The notes beneath the pieces were generated by a model that had not been told where the DNA came from, searched no databases, and saw only the letters and a program-made list of their open reading frames with translations. A program made the position numbers and the translations under genes. From the NCBI GenBank assembly GCA_965221725.1, contig OZ244909.1, forward strand, positions 1,612,001-1,676,000: a stretch of 64,000 nucleotides of DNA, read 5' to 3'. Shown piece after piece: positions 42,736 through 51,790 of the stretch. Origin of the DNA: HK1 sp965221725 (GTDB lineage Bacteria > Pseudomonadota > Gammaproteobacteria > HK1). Within the stretch, counting starts at the first letter, position 1. Each line of letters opens with the position of its first letter.

Positions 42736-43761
42736 ATGGCGCAGTCCTCCCCCGATACCACCGCCTGGACGCAGGCGCCGTCCGATTCCCCCGGGCTTCG
42801 CGGCAGCAAAGCACCGCAGCCCTCCCCGGCGGCGTACCGCGACGAGGACTTCCCCGGCTGCGAGTCCTTCCACCTCCCGGCGAGCGCGATCGAACACTAC
42901 GAAGGCCGCCTCGAGTTCTGGGACGCCGACACCGAAACGGCATGGAAGGTCTGCGAGCCGACCTCCATCTACCACGAGCAACCGTCGCGGATGCTGGTGC
43001 GGATGGCCGAGCGGGTCGCATCGCTGCGCGGCTCCCCCATCGCCTGCTTCGGCTCGGCGGACCTGCTGCGCCGGGACGCAACGGGACGCAAGCGCTGGCT
43101 GATGCAGGCCGACGAGGTGCTGTACCTGCATCCGCACCGGACGCGGATCGAGGGGCCGGCCATCGAAGTGGACACGGACCCGCTGCCGGACGTGGTGCTG
43201 GAGGTGGACCACAGCACCGATGTGCGCCGGCGCAAGCTCGGCATCTACCAGGCGAGCGGCTTCCCCGAGATCTGGGTGCTGGTGCCGTGGGAGTCGTCGG
43301 TGCGGGCGCCGGGGCTCGCCATCCATGTACGCCGGGGTGATGTGTACCGGGAGGAGGCGGAGAGCCGGGCGTTTGCGGGGTGGACGGCGGAGGAGATTCA
43401 TCTGGCGCTGACCGAGGAGCCGCTGTCGGAGAGGGCGTGGCGTGCGCTGGAGCGGGTGGCGTTGGGGATGGGCGCGCGCGAAGGGACGACGCCGGAGGAC
43501 GACCCGCTGATGCGCGCGCAGAGTGAGAGGGCGCAGGCGAGGGGTCGCAAGGAAGGCCAGTTGCGGATGATGCACCGGATGGCGGCCCGCAAGTTCGGTC
43601 CCGAGACCGCGGACCGGCTCGCCGAGCAACTGCAAGGGCTGGGCGATGCCGAGTCGATGGCGGCGGTCGGAGACTGGCTCATCGAGTGCGAGAGCGGGGA
43701 GGCGCTTCTCGAACGGATGGAGCATTTGCAAGCGTCATCCCCAAACAGCGGGCGCGCCTGA
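42736..43761 (+). CDS. Uma2-family PD-(D/E)XK protein, type B, copy 1
   Basis: 341 residues. Nuclease-like core at about 60-215: WKVCEPTSIYHEQPSRMLVR, IEVDTDPLPDVVLEVDHSTD (catalytic D and E-x-D) and GFPEIWVLVPW. The C-terminal part MMHRMAARKFGPETADRLAE... WLIECESGEALLERM matches the tail of the Rpn protein at 12.3 kb (DUF4351-like). Start at 42736 by alignment with the tandem copy at 43776; the two are about 85 percent identical by eye. Confidence 0.8.
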   Translation: MAQSSPDTTAWTQAPSDSPGLRGSKAPQPSPAAYRDEDFPGCESFHLPASAIEHYEGRLEFWDADTETAWKVCEPTSIYHEQPSRMLVRMAERVASLRGSPIACFGSADLLRRDATGRKRWLMQADEVLYLHPHRTRIEGPAIEVDTDPLPDVVLEVDHSTDVRRRKLGIYQASGFPEIWVLVPWESSVRAPGLAIHVRRGDVYREEAESRAFAGWTAEEIHLALTEEPLSERAWRALERVALGMGAREGTTPEDDPLMRAQSERAQARGRKEGQLRMMHRMAARKFGPETADRLAEQLQGLGDAESMAAVGDWLIECESGEALLERMEHLQASSPNSGRA

Positions 43762-43775
43762 TAGGGAACCTGATC

Positions 43776-44843
43776 ATGACTCAACCTTCCCCCGATACCG
43801 TCGCCTGGACGCAGGCGCCGTCCGAGTTCCCCGAGCTTCGCGACAGCGAAGCGCCGCCGTCCTCCCCGGCGGCGTACCGGGACGAAGACTTCCCCGGCTG
43901 CGAGTCGTTCCACCTGCCGGCCAACGAGATCGAACACTACGAGGGCCGCCTCGAGTTCTGGGACGGCGACACCGAAACGGCGTGGAAGGTGTGCGAGCCG
44001 ACCTCCATCTACCACGAGCAGCCGTCGCGGATGCTCGTGCAGATGACGGGACGGTTCGCGATGTTGCGCGGCTCTCCGATCGCCTGCTTCGGCTCCGCCG
44101 ACCTGCTGCACCGGGACGCGACGGGGCGCAAGCGCTGGCTGATGCAGGCCGACGAGGTGCTGTACCTGCACCCCGCCCGGGTGCGGCTTGAGGGGCCGGC
44201 CATCGAAGTGGATGCGGACCCGCTCCCGGATGTGGTGCTGGAGGTGGACCACAGCACGGACGTGCGCCGGCGCAAGCTCGGCATCTACAAGGAGAGCAGG
44301 TTTCCCGAGATCTGGGTACTGGTGCCGTGGGAAGCGTCGGTGCGGGCGCCGGGGCTTGTCATTCACGTGCGCCGGGGTGATGGGTACCGGGAGGAGCGGG
44401 AGAGCCGGGCGTTTCCGGGGTGGACGGCGCAGGAGATTCACCGGGCGCTGACCGAGGACCCGCTATCGGCGGAGGCGAGACAGGCGCTGGAGCGAGTAGC
44501 GTTGGGGATGGGCACGCGCGAAGGCACCCGACCGGAGGACGATCCGTTCACGCGCACGATCAGCCAAAGGGCGCAGGCAAAGGGCCACGCGGAGGGTCGC
44601 GCGGAAGGCCACGAAAAGGGCCGGATTGAAGGTCAGATGCGGATGATGCGCCGGATGGCGGCCCGCAAGTTCGGCTCGGAGACCGCGGACCGGCTCGTCG
44701 AGCGGTTGGAAGGGCTGGACGATGCCGAGCAGATGGCCATGATCGGAGACTGGCTCATCGAGTGCGAAAGCGGGGAAGCACTGCTCGAGCGGGTGGTGCA
44801 TTTACGAGTGTCGTCCCCAAACAGCGAGCGCATCTCATCGTGA
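43776..44843 (+). CDS. Uma2-family PD-(D/E)XK protein, type B, copy 2
   Basis: 355 residues, tandem duplicate of the preceding gene, 14 bases after it. Same core (IEVDADPLPDVVLEVDHSTD, RFPEIWVLVPWEASVR). It carries an extra charged insert (GHAEGRAEGHEKGRIEGQ, about residues 275-292) of the GREE-like repeat type before the DUF4351-like tail. Both copies keep the putative catalytic residues, so both may be functional. Confidence 0.8.
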   Translation: MTQPSPDTVAWTQAPSEFPELRDSEAPPSSPAAYRDEDFPGCESFHLPANEIEHYEGRLEFWDGDTETAWKVCEPTSIYHEQPSRMLVQMTGRFAMLRGSPIACFGSADLLHRDATGRKRWLMQADEVLYLHPARVRLEGPAIEVDADPLPDVVLEVDHSTDVRRRKLGIYKESRFPEIWVLVPWEASVRAPGLVIHVRRGDGYREERESRAFPGWTAQEIHRALTEDPLSAEARQALERVALGMGTREGTRPEDDPFTRTISQRAQAKGHAEGRAEGHEKGRIEGQMRMMRRMAARKFGSETADRLVERLEGLDDAEQMAMIGDWLIECESGEALLERVVHLRVSSPNSERISS

Positions 44844-44883
44844 TTCGCCGGGCGCAGTTTCGGAAGCTGCGCGACGAGCGGGG

Positions 44884-45174
44884 CTAGATGTGGCGGCCCA
44901 CATCCATGCTCCGGTGCAGGATGCGGATGATCTCCACCCCGTCCGCGCGCACCCGATAGAACATCACGTGCGAGCCGATGGCGGCCTTGCGGTATCCGGC
45001 CCGGATGTCCTCGACCGACCGACCGGACAGGGTACCGTCGCCCAGCGCCTCGCAGACATCACGGATATGCCGCGTATAGCGCTCGGCTTGCGCCTCACCC
45101 CAATGCCGGACGGTGTAGTCCCAGATCTCTTCGATGTCGGCCCGGGCCGCGGGAGACAGGGCATAGCCCGTCAT
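44884..45174 (-). CDS. ParE/RelE-family toxin
   Basis: 96 residues. MTGYALSPAARADIEEIWDY with RHWGEAQAERYTRHIRDV and IRILHRSMDVGRHI are ParE signatures. ParE toxins inhibit DNA gyrase. The ATG at 45174 overlaps the parD stop by 4 bp. The pair sits, in opposite direction, inside the duplicated Uma2 block, where it may stabilise the region. Confidence 0.92.
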   Translation of the reverse strand: MTGYALSPAARADIEEIWDYTVRHWGEAQAERYTRHIRDVCEALGDGTLSGRSVEDIRAGYRKAAIGSHVMFYRVRADGVEIIRILHRSMDVGRHI

Positions 45175-45416
45175 GGGACCCGGTCGGATTTCTTGCGCGT
45201 GATGAACGCATCGAAATCAAACGGAGCGGCGGGGCCGGACCGTTCGCCCTCGACCAAGGCGCCACGCAGCGCTTCCACCCGGGCCTCATGTTCCTCCAGC
45301 AGCCGCAATCCGGCCCGCACAACATCGCTTGCGGAGTTGTAGCGGCCGGAAGCGACCCGCTCGCCGATGAAGCCCGAGAAGTGTTCGCCAAGAGAGACCG
45401 ATGTATTGCGCGACAT
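45171..45416 (-). CDS. ParD-family antitoxin
   Basis: 81 residues. MSRNTSVSLGEHFSGFIGER, then SGRYNSASDVVRAGLRLLEE, is the ParD ribbon-helix-helix signature. C-terminal part (APFDFDAFITRKK) binds the toxin. Start at 45416; the frame remains open far upstream but only as a shadow of the Uma2 gene. Confidence 0.92.
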   Translation of the reverse strand: MSRNTSVSLGEHFSGFIGERVASGRYNSASDVVRAGLRLLEEHEARVEALRGALVEGERSGPAAPFDFDAFITRKKSDRVP

Positions 45417-45469
45417 GGGGATGCTCCTTTGGCGCTCACTGTACCAAGAAGTGGTATTAGCGCAAGGAG

Positions 45470-45610
45470 TGAGAGCGGTTTCCCCAAGATCCGGGCGCTG
45501 GTGCCGTAGGAGCCGTCGGTGCGGGCACCGGGGCTCGTCATTCACGTGCGTCGGGGTAACGTGTATCGGGAGGCCGCTGCTCGAACGGGTGGAGCATTCG
45601 AGAGGGTCGA
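45470..45610 (+). pseudogene. Fragment of a Uma2 type B gene
   Basis: FPKIRALVP, a stop, EPSVRAPGLVIHVRRGNVYRE correspond to FPEIWVLVPWEASVRAPGL... of the type B genes (W replaced by TAG). Both ends are missing; the right end joins the duplicated segment at about 45610. Confidence 0.7.
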
Positions 45611-46490
45611 AAGGCGCCCCCGGCCTACAAACGACGGGCTCTGCGCCCATATCGCGATGATGCCCCCGCCGCCACGCTTCGCCCCCGACCCGTCCGGGAC
45701 TCGCCCCGGGCGGCTTCGCGGATGCAGGAGTCATTGGCGTGGTACCGTCGTCGCACCCACCGGTCGGGGTGGGCATCGGTCCCCGGGAGACGAACCATGA
45801 GCCAGGCGCTGCCCGCCGCGCAGGCGGTGCACTATCCCTACTGCGACGGCCAGCCGATGGCTGAGTCGGAGTTCCAGCTCGTCCCGATGCTCTACCTGCT
45901 GGCGGCGCTGCGCACCCACTTCCGCGACCGCGAGGATGTGTACGTGGGCGGGGACATGTTTCTCTACTACGAAGAGGGCAATCCGGCCGCGGTGGTGGCG
46001 CCGGATGTGTTCGTGGTCTGCGGGGCTCCCAAGCGCGCGGACAATCCCCGGTACAGCTACAAGCTGTGGGAGGAGCCGAAGGGGCCGGACTTCGTGCTGG
46101 AGGTGACGTCGGAGAGCACGTGGGCGGTGGACCTGGGGCAGAAGCGGGCGCGGTATGCGGCGCTGGGGGTAGCGGAGTACTGGCTGTACGACCCGACGGG
46201 GAAGCGGCTGGCCTCGCGGCTGCGGGGGATGGCGCTGGCGGGGGGCGGGTACCAGGACCTGGCGCCCGAGCCCGGGACGGGTGCGATGCGCAGTGCGGTG
46301 CTGGGCCTGGAGTTGCGGGTGGAGTCCTCCGGGCGGCTGCGCCTGCACGACCCCGAGACCGGGCGGGATCTGCTCGGCCACGAGGAGCAGCACACCGCGC
46401 AACTCGCGGCGGAGAGGCAGGCCCGACAGGCGAACGCTCGGGCAACTCTCGAAGCCGAGGCACGGCGGGTAGAGGCCGAAGCCCGCGCCG
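45610..46490 (+). repeat. Segmental duplication, unit 2
   Basis: Near-identical to 41540-42500 over the upstream region and the type A Uma2 gene. Unit 2 lacks about 50 bases of the coiled-coil coding part. Confidence 0.8.
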
Positions 46491-46576
46491 CCGCCGAGGC
46501 GAAGGTGGCGGAGCTTCAGGCACATTTGCAGGAGTTGCACCGCGGGAACGCGGGTTCCAGGGACGGGCGGCAGTAA
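45797..46576 (+). CDS. Uma2-family PD-(D/E)XK nuclease, type A, copy 2
   Basis: 259 residues. Same start (MSQALPAAQAVHYPYCDGQP) and nuclease core as copy 1 at 41725, differing at few positions (for example LVPMLYLLAAL for LIPMLYLLTAL). The C-terminal coiled coil is shorter: the segment EKAELRARREAAARLAEAA is missing, an in-frame deletion between alanine-rich repeats. 21 bases separate it from the following oxygenase gene. Confidence 0.83.
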   Translation: MSQALPAAQAVHYPYCDGQPMAESEFQLVPMLYLLAALRTHFRDREDVYVGGDMFLYYEEGNPAAVVAPDVFVVCGAPKRADNPRYSYKLWEEPKGPDFVLEVTSESTWAVDLGQKRARYAALGVAEYWLYDPTGKRLASRLRGMALAGGGYQDLAPEPGTGAMRSAVLGLELRVESSGRLRLHDPETGRDLLGHEEQHTAQLAAERQARQANARATLEAEARRVEAEARAAAEAKVAELQAHLQELHRGNAGSRDGRQ

Positions 46577-46597
46577 GCAGTCATCGGAGCCACATTC

Positions 46598-47722
46598 ATG
46601 TCTCTCCACACCAGAGCCGAACCCATCGAAATCTCGGAAGTTCCGGTCATCGATGTCGCCCCTCTGCGCGACGGCACCGATCCCACCGGAGTCGGCGCCG
46701 CGCTCGCCCGGGCCGCGACCGAGGTCGGCTTCCTCTATGTCCGAAACCACGGGGTGGACGCCACCCTTGTCGAGCGGGCGCGCCGTGTCGCACTGGAATT
46801 CTTCCGATTGCCGGACGAGACCAAGCGCGAAGCCGGGACGAACCGATTTCATCACGGCTACCTCAAGCCGGGCTCGACGAAGATGTACGACGACGCCAAG
46901 CTCGACCTCAAGGAGAGCTTCAACTGGGGCATCGAGTTCGACGGCGGCCGCGGCACCGAGGTCCGTGACGTCTCCGATGTCGACGTCGGCGCCAAGGCCG
47001 ACGCCAGGACCAACGCCGGAGCCGATCCCAAGGCCGACGCCAGGACCAACACCGGAGCCGATCCCGAAACCAGCGCCAGAACCAACGCCGGGAACGACAC
47101 CGCGATCGAACCGGAGCCCATCAATCCGCTCATCGGCCCGAACGTGTGGCCGACGGCTTTGCCGGAACTCAGGGCGGGCGTCTACCCCTACTTCGAAGCG
47201 GCGAGCGCGTGCGCGGAGGACCTCCTGCGGGGCTTCGCGCTCGGCGCCGGTCTCGACCCGGAACACTTCATCCGGAATCGCGACCGACCGGTGAGCCGGG
47301 GATCGCTCCAGTACTATCCCCCGCCACCGGCCGGCGCCGCCGAGGACCAGTTCGGGGTCGCCCCACACACCGACTTCGGCGTGCTCACCGTGCTGTGCCA
47401 GGACGAGGTCGGAGGGCTGGAAATCCAGCGACGCGACGGCGGGTGGATAGCAATGCCGCCGATTCCGGGCACGCTCGTCGTCAACATCGGCGATCTGCTC
47501 CACCGCTGGTCGAACCGTCGCTACCGCTCCACCGTGCATCGGGTCATCAATTCGAGCGGCCGCGAGCGGCTCTCGCTCGTGCTCGCCTACGACCCGAACT
47601 TCGAAACCCTCGTCGACGCGCGCGCGTTCTGCGCGGCGGGCGAGCTGCCGCACGATGAGCCCATCACCTGCGGCGACTACCTGCTGTGGCGGTTCGGGAA
47701 GGCGTTCTCGTACCGGCAGTAA
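46598..47722 (+). CDS. Isopenicillin-N-synthase-like 2OG-Fe(II) oxygenase with a repeat insertion
   Basis: 374 residues. N-terminal DIOX_N part (VPVIDVAPLRDG, VGFLYVRNHGVDATL) and C-terminal oxygenase domain with iron ligands H257 and D259 (PHTDFG) and H314 (TVHRVIN), and R324/S326 (RERLS) for 2-oxoglutarate. Oxidises an unknown small molecule, probably cytoplasmic. Between residues 131 and 170 there is an insertion of three 12-residue repeats (ADARTNAGADPK type) encoded by a 36-bp minisatellite, placed where relatives have a short loop. The frame is intact and all catalytic residues are present. Confidence 0.9.
   Translation: MSLHTRAEPIEISEVPVIDVAPLRDGTDPTGVGAALARAATEVGFLYVRNHGVDATLVERARRVALEFFRLPDETKREAGTNRFHHGYLKPGSTKMYDDAKLDLKESFNWGIEFDGGRGTEVRDVSDVDVGAKADARTNAGADPKADARTNTGADPETSARTNAGNDTAIEPEPINPLIGPNVWPTALPELRAGVYPYFEAASACAEDLLRGFALGAGLDPEHFIRNRDRPVSRGSLQYYPPPPAGAAEDQFGVAPHTDFGVLTVLCQDEVGGLEIQRRDGGWIAMPPIPGTLVVNIGDLLHRWSNRRYRSTVHRVINSSGRERLSLVLAYDPNFETLVDARAFCAAGELPHDEPITCGDYLLWRFGKAFSYRQ
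46997..47104 (+). repeat. 36-bp minisatellite inside the oxygenase gene
   Basis: Three units of GCCGACGCCAGGACCAACGC + 16 more bases, third unit diverged. In frame with the protein. Confidence 0.85.
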
Positions 47723-47740
47723 ACGGCGACCGAAGGCAGA

Positions 47741-48262
47741 TCACCGGCGAGGTCCGCCGGACCGCGTCTCTGCCGACAGATGCCGACCGCCGCTTTCCTC
47801 AAGCAGCGACTCCAGCTCCGCAACCGCATCGAGGTCCTTCGGACGCCCTGCGGCCCGCTTCGCACGTATGAGTTCCGGCAGGTCCAGGCATCGGCACCGA
47901 TGGCCGAAGATTTCGACCACCAGCGTATGCGGAAGCAGCGCTTCGTAGTCTCCGCCGCCGATCATTTCCCCCAGGAGATCGATATCGCCGATGGCGGTCG
48001 TGAGCGTGAAGTTGAGTCCACGCTCGATCGTCGCTGCGCTCCATTCGAACGGAAGTCCGGGTGGCGCACCCCGCAGGTAGGGAGAGTGCGGGCGCAACGC
48101 GGCAATGAGGCGGTCGAGGTTGTCGCTGGCTCTTGAATAGACGAAATCGACATCCTGCGTGAGCCGGGCCGAGCCATGAATGGTGGCAGCGAGCCCCCCG
48201 ACGATCACGCAGTCGACCTCGGCCTCGGTGAACGCCCGGATAATTGCCTCGAAGTTCGTCAA
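47741..48262 (-). CDS. Nucleotidyltransferase, AbiEii/MenA-type (putative toxin of a TA pair)
   Basis: 173 residues. Nucleotidyltransferase core: VDCVIVGGLAATIHGSARL (GG-x-A loop), TQDVDFVYSRASDNLDRLI (the two catalytic aspartates D-x-D region) and GDIDLLGEM. Start is TTG at 48262, sharing TTGA with the stop of the small upstream gene. Enzymes of this fold can be tRNA-modifying toxins; others are orphan. No abortive-infection function can be proved from sequence. Confidence 0.8.
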   Translation of the reverse strand: MTNFEAIIRAFTEAEVDCVIVGGLAATIHGSARLTQDVDFVYSRASDNLDRLIAALRPHSPYLRGAPPGLPFEWSAATIERGLNFTLTTAIGDIDLLGEMIGGGDYEALLPHTLVVEIFGHRCRCLDLPELIRAKRAAGRPKDLDAVAELESLLEESGGRHLSAETRSGGPRR

Positions 48263-48468
48263 GTGCCGTTCTTCCGGAATCGTCCCGCCCGCCGTGCCTC
48301 CTCCGCCAGCCGCAGCAGGGCGGCCAGATTCGCCACTCGCTCCGTCACCGAACGCCGGAGGTTCTGCCGGAGCAGGGTCCGATCGACATGACGCTTGTAC
48401 GACTCGATCACGGGGTCGAGGGGCAATGCGTCGGAGTTTCCGGTGTCATCCTTGTGGCGATTCTGCAT
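48259..48468 (-). CDS. Small basic protein coupled to the nucleotidyltransferase (putative antitoxin)
   Basis: 69 residues starting MQNRHKDDTGNSDALPLDPV at 48468. Helical, with VIESYKRHVDRTLLRQNLRR and ERVANLAALLRLAEEARR. Small helical partners of this kind precede nucleotidyltransferase genes in many genomes. The stop overlaps the TTG start of the next gene, indicating coupling. Not assigned to a named family. Confidence 0.65.
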   Translation of the reverse strand: MQNRHKDDTGNSDALPLDPVIESYKRHVDRTLLRQNLRRSVTERVANLAALLRLAEEARRAGRFRKNGT

Positions 48469-48964
48469 GGGCTGCTCCCGTACAGTGGGCGCTTCGACAT
48501 CGCCCGAGTCCTCGGCCCGGCCTCGATCATGCCCGGCCGAAATGAGAGGTGGCACCGGCGAATGCGCGGGTCAGTCTCCCGCCACCGCCAGTGTCTCGGA
48601 ATGCGGAAGGTCCTCGATCCGCACTCCCGCCGCCAGCATCTCCTCCACGATTCCATGTCGATTTCGATATTGCGTACTCGCGCCATGAACGGCGTCCCCC
48701 TTGACTGGAATGTCCGAAGTCTATCCCTAGCCGGCACCGCCGCCCACCCGCGGACCCAACCGGGCGAACGCTCGGGTTGAACGTTCCGGGGTTCCCCATC
48801 ATCATCGGTCCGGTCGGCAAGATTCGAGCGATTTCCGCCAAGCCGGAGCACATTCCCGGAATTGCCTGCAATAGAAGCCGCGGAGGTCGAAATTTCGTTG
48901 AAATCGCGCCGAGTGCTTGCCTCTCGGCGCGCCAGCGGGAATTTCCGGCAGGGTTCCCCGATTC
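48469..48964. other. Gap between TA pair and liv operon
   Basis: About 500 bases. On the minus strand 48573-48688 keeps traces of a small gene (MARVRNIEIDMES, then out of frame EEMLAAGVRIEDLPHSETLA), probably a frameshifted remnant. The right part should hold the liv promoter, not resolved. Confidence 0.4.
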
Positions 48965-49774
48965 ATGACCCGAAAGCGCCGAAGGGGCGGGGAGGCCGTG
49001 CGTCCGGCGCCGAGCGCACCACGGAGTTGCGGATCGTTGACCGAGCACCACCAGCCGGTATTCGAAGTGGCGGACGGCAGTGTGGCGTTCGGCGGCAACC
49101 AGGCGCTGGAGTCCGTATCGTTCGCCATGGAGAAGGGGCAGCTCATCGGCCTCATCGGACCGAACGGCTCCGGCAAGACCACCCTGCTCAACGCCACGAG
49201 TGGAATCTATCCCCTCGACTCCGGCTCCATCCGCTTCGAGGGGCGGCCCATCGAGAGGGCGCCGCCGCACGAGATTGCCCGGGCCGGCATCGCCCGCACC
49301 TTCCAGATCCCGCGCATCTTCCCGCGCATGACGGCGCTGGAGAACATGCTCACCCCGGGGTTCACCACCCGCGACCCCCGCACCGACGACCGCACCACCC
49401 TGCTGCGACGCGCGAAGGCGCATCTGGACTTCCTCGACATCGCCGACTTCGCCGACGAACCGGCGGCGGATCTGTCCGGCGGCCAGCGCATGCTGCTCCA
49501 GTTCGCGCGCGCGCTCATGCTGAAGCCGCGGCTGATGCTGCTCGACGAGCCCTTCGGGGGCGTCCACCCGCTGCTTGTCGAGCGCATCCTCGGCCGCGTC
49601 CGCGACCTGCACGGCGGGGGGATCGACTTCATCGTGGTGAGCCATGACCTGCCCGCCATCATGGGGCTCGCCACCCGGATCATCGTGCTCGCCAACGGGC
49701 GGCTGATCGCCGACGGCACCCCGGAAGCGGTCCGTGAGGACCCCGGGGTCATCGAAGCCTACCTGGGGGGCTGA
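48965..49774 (+). CDS. livG: Branched-chain amino acid type ABC transporter ATPase LivG
   Basis: 269 residues (start at ATG 48965; a TTG near 49036 giving LTEHHQPVFEV is an alternative). Walker A GPNGSGKT, the LivG-typical ARTFQIPRIFPRMTALEN, signature LSGGQRMLLQFARAL, Walker B LMLLDEPFGGVHP and H-loop VVSHD. One of the two ATPases of a HAAT-family importer. Followed after 2 bases by livF. Confidence 0.92.
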   Translation: MTRKRRRGGEAVRPAPSAPRSCGSLTEHHQPVFEVADGSVAFGGNQALESVSFAMEKGQLIGLIGPNGSGKTTLLNATSGIYPLDSGSIRFEGRPIERAPPHEIARAGIARTFQIPRIFPRMTALENMLTPGFTTRDPRTDDRTTLLRRAKAHLDFLDIADFADEPAADLSGGQRMLLQFARALMLKPRLMLLDEPFGGVHPLLVERILGRVRDLHGGGIDFIVVSHDLPAIMGLATRIIVLANGRLIADGTPEAVREDPGVIEAYLGG

Positions 49775-49776
49775 CG

Positions 49777-50490
49777 ATGCTGAGCGCACACCATATCGTC
49801 GCCGGCTACGTCGACGAGATCGACATTCTCCGGGATGTCTCCATTGACGCGGAGAAAGCGCGGATCACCTCGGTGATCGGGCCGAACGGCTCCGGGAAGT
49901 CCACCCTGGTGCGGGTGATCTGCGGGTTCCTGCGCCCGAAGTCGGGAACGGTGACCTGGGACGGCGTCGATCTCACCGGGCGCCCCGGCCACGACATGGC
50001 CGGGCTCGGTCTGTGCTATCTGCCGCAGGAACGCACCGTCTTCGCGCACCTCACCGTGGAGCAGAACATCCGGCTCGGGGCCTGGACCTTCCGCCGCGAT
50101 TCGGCCCGGGTCGGGCGGGAGCTGGAACGGGTCTACAGCCTGTTTCCACTCATGCGCGAGCGACGCGCATCAAGAGCGGGCGACCTGTCGGGAGGGATGC
50201 AGAAGATTCTGGAGATCGCGCGCGGGATGATGATCCGCCCCGAGATCCTCATCTGCGACGAGCCCACGGTGGGGCTCGCGCCCATCATCGCGAAGGAGGT
50301 GTACGATACGATCGAGCTTCTGAAGGCGGACGGACTCACCATCCTCCTCGTGGATCAGAACGTGCGGGAGGCGATTCGGATCGGGGATCACGTCTACGTG
50401 CTGGAGGTCGGACGGAACCGGGTGAGCGGCACCCGGGCCGAGTTCGAGACCAACCTGCACGACATGATCAAGGACTGGCTGCAAATATGA
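49777..50490 (+). CDS. livF: Branched-chain amino acid type ABC transporter ATPase LivF
   Basis: 237 residues. Walker A GPNGSGKST, the LivF-type LCYLPQERTVFAHLTVEQNI, signature DLSGGMQKILEIARGM, Walker B ILICDEPTVGLAP and LLVDQNVREA. Pairs with LivG to drive the LivHM channel. Confidence 0.94.
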   Translation: MLSAHHIVAGYVDEIDILRDVSIDAEKARITSVIGPNGSGKSTLVRVICGFLRPKSGTVTWDGVDLTGRPGHDMAGLGLCYLPQERTVFAHLTVEQNIRLGAWTFRRDSARVGRELERVYSLFPLMRERRASRAGDLSGGMQKILEIARGMMIRPEILICDEPTVGLAPIIAKEVYDTIELLKADGLTILLVDQNVREAIRIGDHVYVLEVGRNRVSGTRAEFETNLHDMIKDWLQI

Positions 50491-50507
50491 GACAAGGAGG
50501 CAGGACG

Positions 50508-51728
50508 ATGACCAGATCGAGCAACGGGAAGCTGCTGTCGGGGGCGGCGCTCGCCGCGACGCTGTCGCTTTCGGCCGCCGCCGGCGCGGCCGACACCATC
50601 AAGGTGGGCGGCCTCGCGCCCCTGTCCTCGCCGGGGAGCTACCAGCAGGGGCCGGAGCTGGTGCTCGGGCTCCAGTGGGCGGTGGACGACGTCAACGCCG
50701 CCGGCGGCCTGCTCGGAAAGCAGGTGGAGCTGATCGTGGAGGACACCCAGGGCCGGCCTCCCACCGGCGCCACCGTGGTCGAGAAGCTGATCACCTCGGA
50801 CCAGGTGGTGGGCGTGGCCGGCGAATATCACTCCTCGGTGTGCACGGCGGAGATCGAGGTCTTCCACCAGCACGGCGTTCCCTTCGTCATCGGCTCGTGC
50901 TGGTCCGACACGCTCACCGCCGCCGGCTACGACGAGGTATTCCGCACCAGCGTGTACTCCTCCAAGCTGACCGAGAACATGGTCGCGATGATGATGGCCA
51001 ACGGCATCAGGAAGGTGGCGGGCCTGGTCGAGGACACCGATTACGGGGTGGGCATCGCAACGACCCTGGAGACCGCCATCGAGAAGCTCGGCGCGGACAT
51101 CGAATTCACCTACGACGTGGTGGAGAAGACTTCCAAGGACTTCGTGCCCGTCCTGCTGAAGTACAAGACCCAGGTGAAGCCGGAGGTGCTGATCGTCGCG
51201 GTGACCCAGCCCGGAGGGTTCCTCGTCCTCAAGCAGGCCCACGAGATCCGCTTCGCGCCGACCACCGAGACCCTCTATCTCGACGCCACCTGCACCGCCC
51301 AGAACGACGAGGTGTTCTGGGAAGCGGCCCGGGATGCGGGCAAGCATGTGCTGATGTCCTGCCCCTACAGCCCGAGCGTGGTGCTCACCGAACTCGGCGA
51401 GCAGATCAAGCAGCGCTACATCGATCAGTTCGACCGGCAGCCGAACTACCTGCCGCTGCAGGGATACGACGCCATGATCTCGCTGCTGAGCGCCATCAGG
51501 AACGCCGGCTCGACCGACAGCCAGGCGATCATCGCGGCCCTGCAGGAGCTCAAGGTGCCCGGCACCCGTGGCGAGATCGAGTTCTCGCAGGAGGATGGGG
51601 TCTGGCATCACCAGTGGAAAGGGGTGCCGACGTTCATCTTCCAGTACACGGAAGTCGGGCAGTCGGCCGGCGACGCGGCAATTCTCTTCCCGGATCAATT
51701 CGCGACCGCGGAACTCATGCGGCCTTGA
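50508..51728 (+). CDS. HAAT-family substrate-binding protein
   Basis: 406 residues, periplasmic. Signal peptide ending AAAGA before ADTIKVGGLAPLSSPG. Peripla_BP_6 fold: GLQWAVDDVNAAGGLLGKQV, VEKLITSDQVVGVAGEYHSS and PLQGYDAMISLLSAI. AAGGAGG lies 8 bases before the ATG at 50508. Members bind leucine-type amino acids, amides or urea; the ligand cannot be read here. Third gene of the operon. Confidence 0.93.
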   Translation: MTRSSNGKLLSGAALAATLSLSAAAGAADTIKVGGLAPLSSPGSYQQGPELVLGLQWAVDDVNAAGGLLGKQVELIVEDTQGRPPTGATVVEKLITSDQVVGVAGEYHSSVCTAEIEVFHQHGVPFVIGSCWSDTLTAAGYDEVFRTSVYSSKLTENMVAMMMANGIRKVAGLVEDTDYGVGIATTLETAIEKLGADIEFTYDVVEKTSKDFVPVLLKYKTQVKPEVLIVAVTQPGGFLVLKQAHEIRFAPTTETLYLDATCTAQNDEVFWEAARDAGKHVLMSCPYSPSVVLTELGEQIKQRYIDQFDRQPNYLPLQGYDAMISLLSAIRNAGSTDSQAIIAALQELKVPGTRGEIEFSQEDGVWHHQWKGVPTFIFQYTEVGQSAGDAAILFPDQFATAELMRP

Positions 51729-51790
51729 CCTGACGACCGGCCGGGGGCGAGGCGCGCCTCCGCCCGCCCCCGGCCAGCGTTCGCCATCGG

